Assembly: GCA_002316385.1 (NCBI GenBank)
Contig: DCDL01000055.1
Coordinates: 68,916 to 82,448 of the forward strand
DNA: 13,533 nucleotides
Reading direction: 5' to 3'
Source: Clostridium sp. UBA1056
Lineage (GTDB): Bacteria > Bacillota > Clostridia > Clostridiales > Clostridiaceae
Shown here: piece by piece, positions 6,341 to 13,533 of the stretch
How the letters are laid out: each line of letters starts with the position of its first letter
How positions within the stretch are numbered: position 1 is the stretch's first letter
Notes under the pieces: generated by a model
Seen by the model: the letters and a program-made list of their open reading frames with translations, nothing else
What the model was told of the DNA's origin: nothing
The model's database searches: none
Translations under genes and position numbers: made by a program

Positions 6341-7669
6341 ATGGAAGAACAAATAGTTAAATTTGAAGATATTGTAAAGGGATGTCTGAAAAAGTGGAAG
6401 ATAATAATAGCTATTGCAGTTATAATAACTACAGTAACAGCAATAGTAAGTATAGCTTCAGAAAAAGCAAATACATATGAAGGTAGTGTAAAAATTCTTG
6501 TTAAAAATAATGATACAATTATTGAAAATAATGTAGAAGTTAAAAAAGATAAATACCTAGTGCAAAACTACATAGAGTTAGTTAAAACAAGAGATTTTTT
6601 AATGGACGTATTAGAAGACACTAATATAAAATTAACTCCAGAGTTATTATTAACTAAATTACAAATTTCTTATATACCAAATAGTGATTTTATTCAAATT
6701 AAGTATACTAGTGATAATAAGCTAGAGACTCTTACTATTCTTCAAGGGGTAGTAGAAAAATTTAAAGAGCTACCAAGCAAGTATAAAGCTGATACAGAAA
6801 TTATTGTAGCTGAAGATATAGGTATAGTTGAACACGCAGATATAAGAAACAATGGTCTACTTATATTACTGGGTGTATTAGGAGGATTAGGTATTGGAAC
6901 AGGAATAGTGTTTGTTATGGAATGTTTAAATAAAACATTTAGAACAAAGGGAGAGGTAGAAAGAGAATTGAAAATGCCTATCATTTCCATGATTCCTAAA
7001 TTCAAAGAAAAAAGCACTAGAAAGCTAAAACAAGGATCTTGTGACATAGCTTGCGAAGCATACAATAACTTAGCGGTTAATATTAGATATAAAAATAATT
7101 CAAATGAAAATAGAGTTGTATTAGTAACTAGTTCTTTAATAGGTGAAGGGAGTACTACAACAGCAACTAACTTAGCAAAGGCATTATCAAATTGCGATGA
7201 AAAAGTTATACTAGTAGAAGGAAATTTGAGAAAACCATCACTTCATGAAGTGTATAATGTAGATAATAAAGTTGGTATTAGCGATGTCATATTGGGAAAA
7301 AGCGGATTAGAAGATGGAATAAAACAGATAAATAAAAACTTAGATGTATTATTAGCTGGATCAAGCATTAATAATCCCACTCAGATAATTAATTCAAATG
7401 AGTTAGATAATATATTAAAAGCGTTAAAGAAAAAATATAGCTATGTAATAATCGATTCTCCAGCAATAAAGGTAGTTACAGATGCTCTAGCTATTGCTAA
7501 TAAAGTGGATTGTACTGTACTTGTGGTAAAAGCAGAAGTGGTTAAAAAAGATGTAGTAAAAGAAAGTATAGAATTAGTAAATAGTGTAGATGGAAACATT
7601 ACAGGAATAATTTTCAATGGGGCAGATGCTTTTAGAAATAAGTTTTATAATTATAAAAGTAATGTATAG
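6341..7669 (+). CDS. Wzz/CpsC-CpsD fusion with degenerate BY-kinase domain
   Basis: This is a polysaccharide co-polymerase fused to a bacterial tyrosine-kinase-like domain, probably setting chain length for the Wzy protein of the operon. Residues 21-39 and 172-194 are membrane helices flanking a Wzz-type extracellular domain. The cytoplasmic part (about 215-442) follows CpsD/CapB, but its active-site motifs are eroded. Walker A reads GEGSTTTA (268-275), with Ser271 in place of the invariant lysine. Walker A' reads VEGNLRKP (292-299), with Glu and Asn where two aspartates are expected. The oligomerisation motif EAYRxLR appears as EAYNNLA (239-245). Walker B (YVIIDSP, Asp372) survives. The tyrosine-rich tail is reduced to two tyrosines (436, 438). 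It is therefore probably a pseudokinase, perhaps acting as a scaffold. The ORF is intact and starts after a perfect AGGAGG (6329-6334). In most Firmicutes CpsC and CpsD are separate proteins. Confidence 0.88.
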   Translation: MEEQIVKFEDIVKGCLKKWKIIIAIAVIITTVTAIVSIASEKANTYEGSVKILVKNNDTIIENNVEVKKDKYLVQNYIELVKTRDFLMDVLEDTNIKLTPELLLTKLQISYIPNSDFIQIKYTSDNKLETLTILQGVVEKFKELPSKYKADTEIIVAEDIGIVEHADIRNNGLLILLGVLGGLGIGTGIVFVMECLNKTFRTKGEVERELKMPIISMIPKFKEKSTRKLKQGSCDIACEAYNNLAVNIRYKNNSNENRVVLVTSSLIGEGSTTTATNLAKALSNCDEKVILVEGNLRKPSLHEVYNVDNKVGISDVILGKSGLEDGIKQINKNLDVLLAGSSINNPTQIINSNELDNILKALKKKYSYVIIDSPAIKVVTDALAIANKVDCTVLVVKAEVVKKDVVKESIELVNSVDGNITGIIFNGADAFRNKFYNYKSNV

Positions 7670-7715
7670 TAGGAGATTGAAAATAAGTTTCTATTTAAAA
7701 GTGGGGGTGTAAATT

Positions 7716-9425
7716 TTGATAGGTACAACACTTATAGTAACTAAGGATAAATTTGATAAGACAAAATTAATTACTGATGAATATATTGAAGGAAATCAGT
7801 ACTTAGTATATAAAAACTTTAATAAAAAATTCTTGAATGATAAAGTGTTTCATGAAGATGAAGAATTACTTATAGTTTTAGATGGTGTAATTCTTAATAA
7901 TCATGAGCTGCAAAATAATTATGGAGTATATGATAACTATTCGCTTATAAAAAAAATGTATAAAGAACATGGTATAAGAATGGTTGATAGTCTTAGAGGG
8001 AATTTCTATGGAATTATATATGATAAAGTAGAAAAGAAATGGGAAGTATTTACTAATCATCTGGGTTCTAAACCACTTTATTACTATTTTGATATTAAAA
8101 AAGAATGTTTTATAGTAAGTAGTGATGTTTTTGACTTAGTTAAAGTCTTAAAAGAAATAGATGTGAAATCTACACTTAATGAAATAGGAGCTTACTATTT
8201 ATTGACTTTTGGATACATGATTAATGATACAACTCTTATTAAAGAGATAAATAAGGTTGACCCTGGAACAATTATTACTTATGAAAATAACACGATAAAT
8301 AAAACGCAATATTTCTTTATTGATAATGAAAACTTTTTAACAGATTCAGAAGATGTAATAGTAGACAATATGTATGAGCTATTTAATAACTCTGTTAATT
8401 TGGCTTTCAAAAAGGATGAGGAATTTGGTTATAAGCATGTAACATATTTAAGTGGCGGCCTTGATTCAAGAATGATAGGAGTTGCAGCCAAAAAACTTGG
8501 TTATAATGATATAACTTCTATAACATTTTCGGAAAATTACTCTAGGGACGAAAAAATTGCTAGAGAAATTGCTGCAGATTTTAAATATGATAGTATATTT
8601 AGAAGTTTAAATAATGGAAATTACTTAATGAATGTAGATGATGCTGTTACAAGTAATTATGGTCAAAATATTTATAGTGGAGCTGTTCATCTGGTTTCAA
8701 CAAATGACTTAATTAACTTTGATAAGTTTGGGTTCATCTTTAATGGCAATATAGCTGATATAATGCATGGAGACTATATAGATGCACCTGTGCACAATAA
8801 ACCATCTATTGATAATTGGATGTATTCTAAAATATTAAAAGATAAAGTTAGCTTCATACAATCTGATATCGAGAAAAAATACTCTAATGAAGAGAAGTTT
8901 GCAATTTATAATAGAGGAATTAATGGAATGTATAATGGCTCAGTAAGTTCCTTTCATATATCAGAAACATGTGAACCTTTTTTAGAACAAGATTTAATTG
9001 CATATTGTACTAGAATGAAACCGGAACTTAAGTATAAGGAAGCTGCATTTTTGAAAATGATTCAAAAGTACTATCCTGAAGCAACAAATTATAAGTGGCA
9101 GAAGTGGAATTTGAGACCAACAAAATTTAATCAGAAGTTTATGGGAACTTTTGCAGGAAAGGTATTTAGAGTTATAGATGGTCAAATACAGCGATTTGGC
9201 TCACAAAGCAATAATATGAATCCTTTTGAAAAATGGTATGCTACAAATGAAGTTTTGAGGAATTTCATTAATAATTACATAAAAGAGAATTTTCACCTAC
9301 TTGATGAGTATAAAGAACTAAAAAATGATTGTGAAATTCTACTTAAAAATGGTAAGTTAATTGAAAAAACACAAGTAATAACACTATTAAATTTTATAAA
9401 AAGGATAAATGATATTTATGGATAA
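7716..9425 (+). CDS. Asparagine-synthetase-like ATP-dependent ligase lacking Cys2
   Basis: This 569-residue protein has the two-domain layout of asparagine synthetase B. The N-terminal part (about 1-180) keeps the glutaminase scaffold (RGNFYGIIYD at 94-103 and HLGSKPLYYY at 115-124), but it begins MIGTT. The catalytic N-terminal cysteine is absent, so glutamine hydrolysis is not expected. The C-terminal synthetase domain has an intact PP-loop, SGGLDS (246-251), which binds ATP. A diverged GEGSDE-like segment reads NGNIADIMHGDY (343-354), retaining Asp348. The likely chemistry is adenylation of a carboxylate followed by attack of ammonia or another amine. In a polysaccharide operon, amidation of a uronic acid or linkage of an amino acid to the glycan is plausible, but the substrate is unknown. 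Start: TTG at 7716, preceded by GGGGGTG (7703-7709). No alternative ATG has a comparable site. It lies 46 nt after the co-polymerase gene. Confidence 0.82.
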   Translation: MIGTTLIVTKDKFDKTKLITDEYIEGNQYLVYKNFNKKFLNDKVFHEDEELLIVLDGVILNNHELQNNYGVYDNYSLIKKMYKEHGIRMVDSLRGNFYGIIYDKVEKKWEVFTNHLGSKPLYYYFDIKKECFIVSSDVFDLVKVLKEIDVKSTLNEIGAYYLLTFGYMINDTTLIKEINKVDPGTIITYENNTINKTQYFFIDNENFLTDSEDVIVDNMYELFNNSVNLAFKKDEEFGYKHVTYLSGGLDSRMIGVAAKKLGYNDITSITFSENYSRDEKIAREIAADFKYDSIFRSLNNGNYLMNVDDAVTSNYGQNIYSGAVHLVSTNDLINFDKFGFIFNGNIADIMHGDYIDAPVHNKPSIDNWMYSKILKDKVSFIQSDIEKKYSNEEKFAIYNRGINGMYNGSVSSFHISETCEPFLEQDLIAYCTRMKPELKYKEAAFLKMIQKYYPEATNYKWQKWNLRPTKFNQKFMGTFAGKVFRVIDGQIQRFGSQSNNMNPFEKWYATNEVLRNFINNYIKENFHLLDEYKELKNDCEILLKNGKLIEKTQVITLLNFIKRINDIYG

Positions 9426-10686
9426 AAGTGTTATAAAATCAGCGCTTAGCAAAGGGTTAGTAGAAATATTTAGTGCTAGCTTTATAAATAAAATAATTCA
9501 GTTTGGAACAATTGCTATATTAGGAAGAATTATTTCTGTTTCAGATTATGGAAATTTTTCTTATGCACAAAACATAATGGGTATGGCATTACTATTAGAA
9601 GGCTTAGGGATAACTTCAGGGATACTACAGTATAGTAGTATTCAAAAGGATCATAAGGAAAAATATAGATTTTTTAATTATGGGATAAAAATAGGAGTGG
9701 TAGTAAACTTTCTAATTAGCATAGGCCTTATGATTTATGCTACATGGGGACCTTTAGGAATAGAGGATAGTAGAAGGTATTTATTTATTATGTCTTTTAT
9801 CCCTGTATTAAAGATTGGATATGATGCAATACAAAGTTATTTGAGGTCTTCACTTAGAAATAAGGAATATAGCAGATTGACAGTATTTAATACTATTATA
9901 TACTTCTCTGCAACTACAGTATTTTCATATTTTATGGGAGCTAATGGTCTAATTCTTGGAATATACGTGGCTTATTTATTAACAGTATTACTAGGAGCAT
10001 TTTTTATTAAAGATGATATATTTTCATATAGAGGTAGTACGATAAAAAATAAGGAATTAAAACTAGAATTTTTAAAGTTTTCCATTATAACTATATTGGG
10101 AAATGCTATGTCTCAAATGTTATACTTATTGGATACTCAGCTTGTAGGTATATTCACAAAGGATCCTGCACTGCTTGCTAACTATAAAATGGCTACTCAT
10201 ATTCCTTTTAACCTAACTTTTATATCTATATCTATTATGACATTTGCATATCCATATTTTGCTCAAAATAGAGATAATAAAGTATGGATTAAAGAAAAAC
10301 TATCAGTTTTAGTAAAATCTTTAGCTGTTTTAAATTTGATAATAACAGTAGGTGGAATAGTATTTGCAAAACCTATATTTTATATATTGTTCGGTAAGAA
10401 GTATTTAAGTGCGATTCCTGTATTTAGGGTTTTAATGGTAGGTTACTTTGTATCAGGAACTTTTAGGATTCCATATGGAAATGTATTGGCTAGCTTAGGA
10501 AATGCAAAAGCTAATTTAATAAATGCCATATTTTCAGGAGTATGCAATATTATTCTTGATATAGTATTGATTATTAGATTTGGAAGTATTGGTGCGGCAT
10601 ATGCTACATTAATAGTATTTATAATATCATCTGTTATTTATTATATTTTTATAAGAAGACATATGAGAAAAATAGAAATTAATTAG
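9409..10686 (+). CDS. Wzx-type lipid-linked oligosaccharide flippase
   Basis: This is a polytopic membrane protein of the polysaccharide branch of the MOP superfamily. It probably moves an undecaprenyl-linked oligosaccharide across the cytoplasmic membrane. The 425 residues fit about 12 membrane helices. The N-terminus has the family pattern KGLVEIFSASFINKIIQFG followed by ILGRIISVSDYGNFSYAQ. Near the C-terminus, GNAKANLINAIFSGVCNII and GSIGAAYATLIVF match the usual last helices. The gene overlaps the end of the synthetase-like gene. Two starts are possible: ATG at 9409, only 3 nt after AAGGA (9401-9405), and ATG at 9418, 12 nt after it. Neither spacing is ideal, and the sequences differ by just three residues. 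Translational coupling to the upstream gene is likely. It differs from the MATE exporter in this window, which belongs to another branch of the superfamily. Confidence 0.88.
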   Translation: MIFMDKSVIKSALSKGLVEIFSASFINKIIQFGTIAILGRIISVSDYGNFSYAQNIMGMALLLEGLGITSGILQYSSIQKDHKEKYRFFNYGIKIGVVVNFLISIGLMIYATWGPLGIEDSRRYLFIMSFIPVLKIGYDAIQSYLRSSLRNKEYSRLTVFNTIIYFSATTVFSYFMGANGLILGIYVAYLLTVLLGAFFIKDDIFSYRGSTIKNKELKLEFLKFSIITILGNAMSQMLYLLDTQLVGIFTKDPALLANYKMATHIPFNLTFISISIMTFAYPYFAQNRDNKVWIKEKLSVLVKSLAVLNLIITVGGIVFAKPIFYILFGKKYLSAIPVFRVLMVGYFVSGTFRIPYGNVLASLGNAKANLINAIFSGVCNIILDIVLIIRFGSIGAAYATLIVFIISSVIYYIFIRRHMRKIEIN

Positions 10687-10721
10687 AGATTATTTAAATA
10701 ATCAGCATAAAAGGAGGAACT

Positions 10722-11891
10722 ATGAAAATATTTTTATTGCCTTCATGGTATCCTAGCAAGGAAAAACCATTAGATGGTATATTCTTTAAAGAACAAGCAG
10801 AAGCATTAGTAAAAGAAAATATAGAAGTTGTTGTTGTAAATATAGTAATAAAAAGTATAAACGAACGTGATGCTAAAGAAGAAGTAAATAAACTTAAATT
10901 CTATGAGGAAAATGGTGTTAAAGTATATAGGTATGTGACTTATAATTATATTCCAAGACTTACAGAAATTTATTTAAGATATTATAGTTCAATATTAAAT
11001 AAAGTTATTAGTAAAATTATTAGTATCGAAGGAAATCCAGAATTAATCCATATTCACTCAGCCATTGACGCTGGAATAGCATATAGTAAATCCAAGATGA
11101 CTATTCCATATGTAATTACTGAGCATTCCACTAAATATGCTAGAAATATTCTTAATAATACTCAAAAAAAGTACCTTAAAGATGTATTTAGCAATGCAAA
11201 AGTTGTTATGGCAGTTGGAGTAGGATTAAAACGAGAAATATCTAAGTATATATCAGAAGAGAAAATAAGAGTTATCGCTAATCCAGTAATAATAAATGAT
11301 TCAAGTACGACTATAGATAAAAATAAAAAAAAGTTTAGGTTTTTTAGCTTAGGCCTATTGACTAATAAAAAGGGAATGGATGCCTTAATAGAAGCTTATA
11401 ATTCAAATAGAGATAATCTTAAAGATGTTGAATTATATATAGGTGGAAACGGAGAAGAATTTACAAAGTTACAACAGTTAATTCATAAGTATAACTTAGA
11501 GAAGGATATAATTCTTTTAGGTAGTTTGAATAGAGAAGAAGTTGCGTATCACATGAAGAACTGCGACTGCTTCATATTGGCTAGCAGATTTGAAACCTTT
11601 GGCATTGTATTTGTAGAGGCTATGTATTATGGTAAACCTGTAATAGGAACAAAAACTGGTGGTCCAGATAGTTTTGTTAATGATGAATGTGGAATCTTAG
11701 TTGAAATTGATAATGTGGAACAAATTGGGGAATCTATGATAAGAATGGTATCTAGTTACTCAAATTATAACTCTGAATATATTAAAGAGTATTGTCGAGA
11801 TAATTTTTCAGAAAAAGTTATAGTAGAAAAATTAAAATCAATTTATGGTGAAGTAATAGGTGAGTCCAATGACAAAAGAAACAATTTTTAG
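10722..11891 (+). CDS. GT4-family glycosyltransferase
   Basis: This is a retaining, GT-B fold glycosyltransferase of family GT4, probably cytoplasmic or peripherally membrane-bound. It would add a sugar from a nucleotide donor to the growing lipid-linked unit. The N-terminal Rossmann half starts MKIFLLPSWYPS and has the DGIFFKEQAEAL segment (18-29) common in this group, then HIHSAIDAGIAYS (110-122) and ITEHS (132-136). The C-terminal half carries the donor site: GLLTNKKGMDALIEAY (211-226), GGNGEE (241-246), and the E-x7-E motif with Glu291 and Glu299 in ETFGIVFVEAMYYGKPVIGT. The length of 389 residues is normal and the key residues are present. A strong AAGGAGGA site (10711-10718) precedes the ATG. 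The gene is 35 nt downstream of the flippase and is the only glycosyltransferase in the window. The sugar cannot be predicted. Confidence 0.92.
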   Translation: MKIFLLPSWYPSKEKPLDGIFFKEQAEALVKENIEVVVVNIVIKSINERDAKEEVNKLKFYEENGVKVYRYVTYNYIPRLTEIYLRYYSSILNKVISKIISIEGNPELIHIHSAIDAGIAYSKSKMTIPYVITEHSTKYARNILNNTQKKYLKDVFSNAKVVMAVGVGLKREISKYISEEKIRVIANPVIINDSSTTIDKNKKKFRFFSLGLLTNKKGMDALIEAYNSNRDNLKDVELYIGGNGEEFTKLQQLIHKYNLEKDIILLGSLNREEVAYHMKNCDCFILASRFETFGIVFVEAMYYGKPVIGTKTGGPDSFVNDECGILVEIDNVEQIGESMIRMVSSYSNYNSEYIKEYCRDNFSEKVIVEKLKSIYGEVIGESNDKRNNF

Positions 11892-13077
11892 TAATCTATT
11901 TTTAAATGTATTTATACTATTTATAAATACATCTGTAAGTGATGCATTCTTTGAGACTTTTTTTATACCAGCTAGTTTTATAAGTATAACAAGACTTATT
12001 ACAAATATAATATTTATACTTATTGTATTATATTACTTATTAACTGAAAGAATAAAAGTTAGAAGATATCTAGTTGTAATAGTATTCGTGGTTTTTATTG
12101 GAATTACTGTATTATGGGGACCAAAGAAGTTTGAGGCAATTAAAGTGTATATAAACTTTTTAGGACCGTGTTCCTATTTTATTTTGTTATTTTGTATTTC
12201 AACTAAAAATAGAATAATTAAGATATTAAAAACATATTGTGATGTTATAGTTTTTACAAATATAATTGCACTAGTATTTCTATCTAAAGTAGGCTATATG
12301 GGAAGTCTTCCATCAGAACATGTAGTAAGAGGAATTCATTTAAGTAGAAGTACAATGATTATTTATTTAAACTTTTGTATATTTATTTACTTATACTATA
12401 TTAGAACTTCACTTGTTTCTTACAAAGATAAAATCAACGTTACAATAATGTTAATTTTAAATATAATTTTAATATTATTATCAAAAAGTTCCACTGGTAT
12501 AGTTACAATAGTATTATTTATTCCATTACTAGCTATTGCAAAATATAAATCCCTATCTAAGTTTTTAATTAGAGCATCAATTATAATTGGAATTTCACTA
12601 CCAGTGATAAAATTAACATCACCATTTCTAGATAGGATAATCAAAACTTTTTTTGGGAAGACATTGACCTTTAGTGGGAGGACATATATTTGGAATTATG
12701 CTTTAGATAAATTAGTTTCAAATCCATTATTAGGAAATGGGTTTAACTCTACGCACTATTTATTAGAAAATAAAATTATACCTAGCTATGAAAGAGTAGC
12801 AGCGCATACCCATAATGGTTTTTTAGAATTATTCTTACAGAGTGGTTTTATAGGACTATTATTAGGTGTAATTATAATTTTAATAGCATTTAGATATACT
12901 TTTAAAATTAATAAAAGAGAAGGAGATATTATACGGATCTACTTTATTGTATTTATGATTTTTAACTTTATGGAACCGTATATTTTAGGTAATGTATCAG
13001 TGATTACGCTTTGGTTACCTGTGATTTATGTAATTACCCTTGCTAATAACAAAATTAGGGTGAATATCAATGGATAA
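11869..13077 (+). CDS. Wzy/O-antigen-ligase-like polysaccharide polymerase
   Basis: This membrane protein of the Wzy_C/O-antigen ligase family probably polymerises flipped repeat units or transfers the glycan to an acceptor on the outer face of the membrane. The 402 residues contain about 10-11 hydrophobic helices and a large loop before the last group. Characteristic motifs are SGRTYIWNYALDKLVSNPLLG (269-289, numbered from the chosen start) and AHTHNGFLELFLQSGFIG (312-329). The latter holds the His-Asn pair seen at the ligase/polymerase active loop. The gene overlaps the end of the glycosyltransferase gene. An in-frame GTG at 11860 is part of the ribosome site AGGTGAG (11858-11864), so ATG 11869, 4 nt beyond it, is the better start. 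Polymerase and ligase roles cannot be told apart from sequence, but the flippase and Wzz-like neighbours favour polymerase. Confidence 0.85.
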   Translation: MTKETIFSNLFLNVFILFINTSVSDAFFETFFIPASFISITRLITNIIFILIVLYYLLTERIKVRRYLVVIVFVVFIGITVLWGPKKFEAIKVYINFLGPCSYFILLFCISTKNRIIKILKTYCDVIVFTNIIALVFLSKVGYMGSLPSEHVVRGIHLSRSTMIIYLNFCIFIYLYYIRTSLVSYKDKINVTIMLILNIILILLSKSSTGIVTIVLFIPLLAIAKYKSLSKFLIRASIIIGISLPVIKLTSPFLDRIIKTFFGKTLTFSGRTYIWNYALDKLVSNPLLGNGFNSTHYLLENKIIPSYERVAAHTHNGFLELFLQSGFIGLLLGVIIILIAFRYTFKINKREGDIIRIYFIVFMIFNFMEPYILGNVSVITLWLPVIYVITLANNKIRVNING

Positions 13078-13464
13078 GAATATTATACATAACCTTTATG
13101 GACTTCACAGAACAGAAAATTGAATCTTCGGTGAGACCTAAAAAAATTATGATGCATCTCTAGAAGAAGAATATAAAGTAACTTTACTAACTTGACTGCA
13201 AAACAGAAGATTGGAAAGATACCTATGGAGCTTTTTTATAGAGAAGCTTATTTTATGGATAAACCATGTATTACAATGAGAAATGAAACAGATTGGGTAG
13301 AGACTGTTGAATCTGGATGGAATGTAATTGTTGGTACAGGTAAGTTTAAAGTTAAAGAACAAGTTAAAAATTTCAATCCTACATATAAGCAACAACAAAT
13401 ATTTGGTGATGGACGTGCATCTAAAAAGATTTGTGGGTTAATTAAGAATACAATATGTGATTAG
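13070..13464 (+). pseudogene. Decayed UDP-GlcNAc 2-epimerase (WecB/MnaA-like)
   Basis: Pieces of a non-hydrolysing UDP-N-acetylglucosamine 2-epimerase occur in order but in shifting frames. From the ATG at 13070, which overlaps the polymerase stop, the reading gives LYGLHRTEN and then a stop. This resembles the family's HRxEN motif, which normally lies in the middle of the protein. VRPKKIM, like the HPRTKK segment, follows in another frame at 13131. A third frame gives LEEEYKVTLLT. The frame open from about 13192 to 13464 ends with the clear family C-terminus: REAYFMDKPCITMRNETDW, VESGWNVIVGT and GDGRASKKICGLI. The first half of the gene, including the N-terminal nucleotide fold, is missing. 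An intact enzyme would have about 360-390 residues and make UDP-ManNAc. At least three frame breaks plus the missing portion mean the gene is almost certainly dead. Confidence 0.82.
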
Positions 13465-13533
13465 TAGATATTATAAATGTAAAATAAAGATATATACCAT
13501 ATATCATATATTAATAAAAGGGTAAAACCTCAA
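13465..13533. other. Unassigned end of window
   Basis: These 69 nt after the epimerase remnant are A/T-rich with ATATAT-type repeats. No gene start, terminator hairpin or mobile-element end is visible, so the operon's true 3' end is not defined within the window. Confidence 0.4.

Noticed and set aside
7716..9425. Lasso-peptide or lactam antibiotic cluster, suggested by the asparagine-synthetase-like protein
   Set aside because: No precursor peptide, transglutaminase-like leader protease or recognition element is visible nearby. All neighbours are polysaccharide genes.

Overview
The DNA is very AT-rich, codons end mostly in A or T, Shine-Dalgarno sites are strong (AGGAGG type), and the protein families are typical of Firmicutes. 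Together these suggest a low-GC Gram-positive, most likely Clostridium sensu stricto or a close relative. Species cannot be named from the sequence alone. No rRNA, tRNA, CRISPR array or intact mobile element was found.

Layout. (1) Positions 90-1783 (+) hold a two-component system: a DesK/NarL-type membrane histidine kinase and a LuxR-type response regulator, overlapping by 4 nt. (2) A bidirectional terminator (1847-1892) separates it from a convergent MATE-family exporter (1895-3268, -). (3) A gene-free AT-rich stretch (3278-3855) contains a terminator-like hairpin for the next gene. (4) Positions 3856-6018 (-) encode a 720-residue AraC-family regulator whose C-terminal half resembles a GH39 glycosidase but lacks both catalytic glutamates. 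(5) A 322-bp divergent promoter region (6019-6340) carries a near-consensus sigma-A promoter for the rightward genes and repeated TTAATAGTAT elements. (6) Positions 6341-13077 (+) form a compact surface-polysaccharide operon: a Wzz/CpsC-CpsD fusion, an asparagine-synthetase-like enzyme, a Wzx-type flippase, a GT4 glycosyltransferase and a Wzy/O-antigen-ligase-like polymerase. (7) Positions 13070-13464 hold a decayed UDP-GlcNAc 2-epimerase gene.

How the genes may work together. The operon has the flippase, polymerase and chain-length functions of a Wzx/Wzy pathway, but the window shows only one glycosyltransferase and no priming phosphoglycosyl transferase. Early steps must be encoded elsewhere, or the product is unusual. 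The divergent AraC/GH39-like regulator is the obvious candidate controller (inference), perhaps sensing a glycan with its non-catalytic glycosidase fold.

The most unusual theme is recurring loss of catalytic residues in three adjacent genes. The BY-kinase domain lacks the Walker A lysine, both Walker A' aspartates and the arginines of the oligomerisation motif. The asparagine-synthetase-like protein keeps its PP-loop (SGGLDS) but has no Cys2 nucleophile. The regulator has a GH39 fold without catalytic acids. The operon may therefore be a divergent polysaccharide system with a pseudokinase co-polymerase and a glutamine-independent ATP-dependent ligase or amidase.
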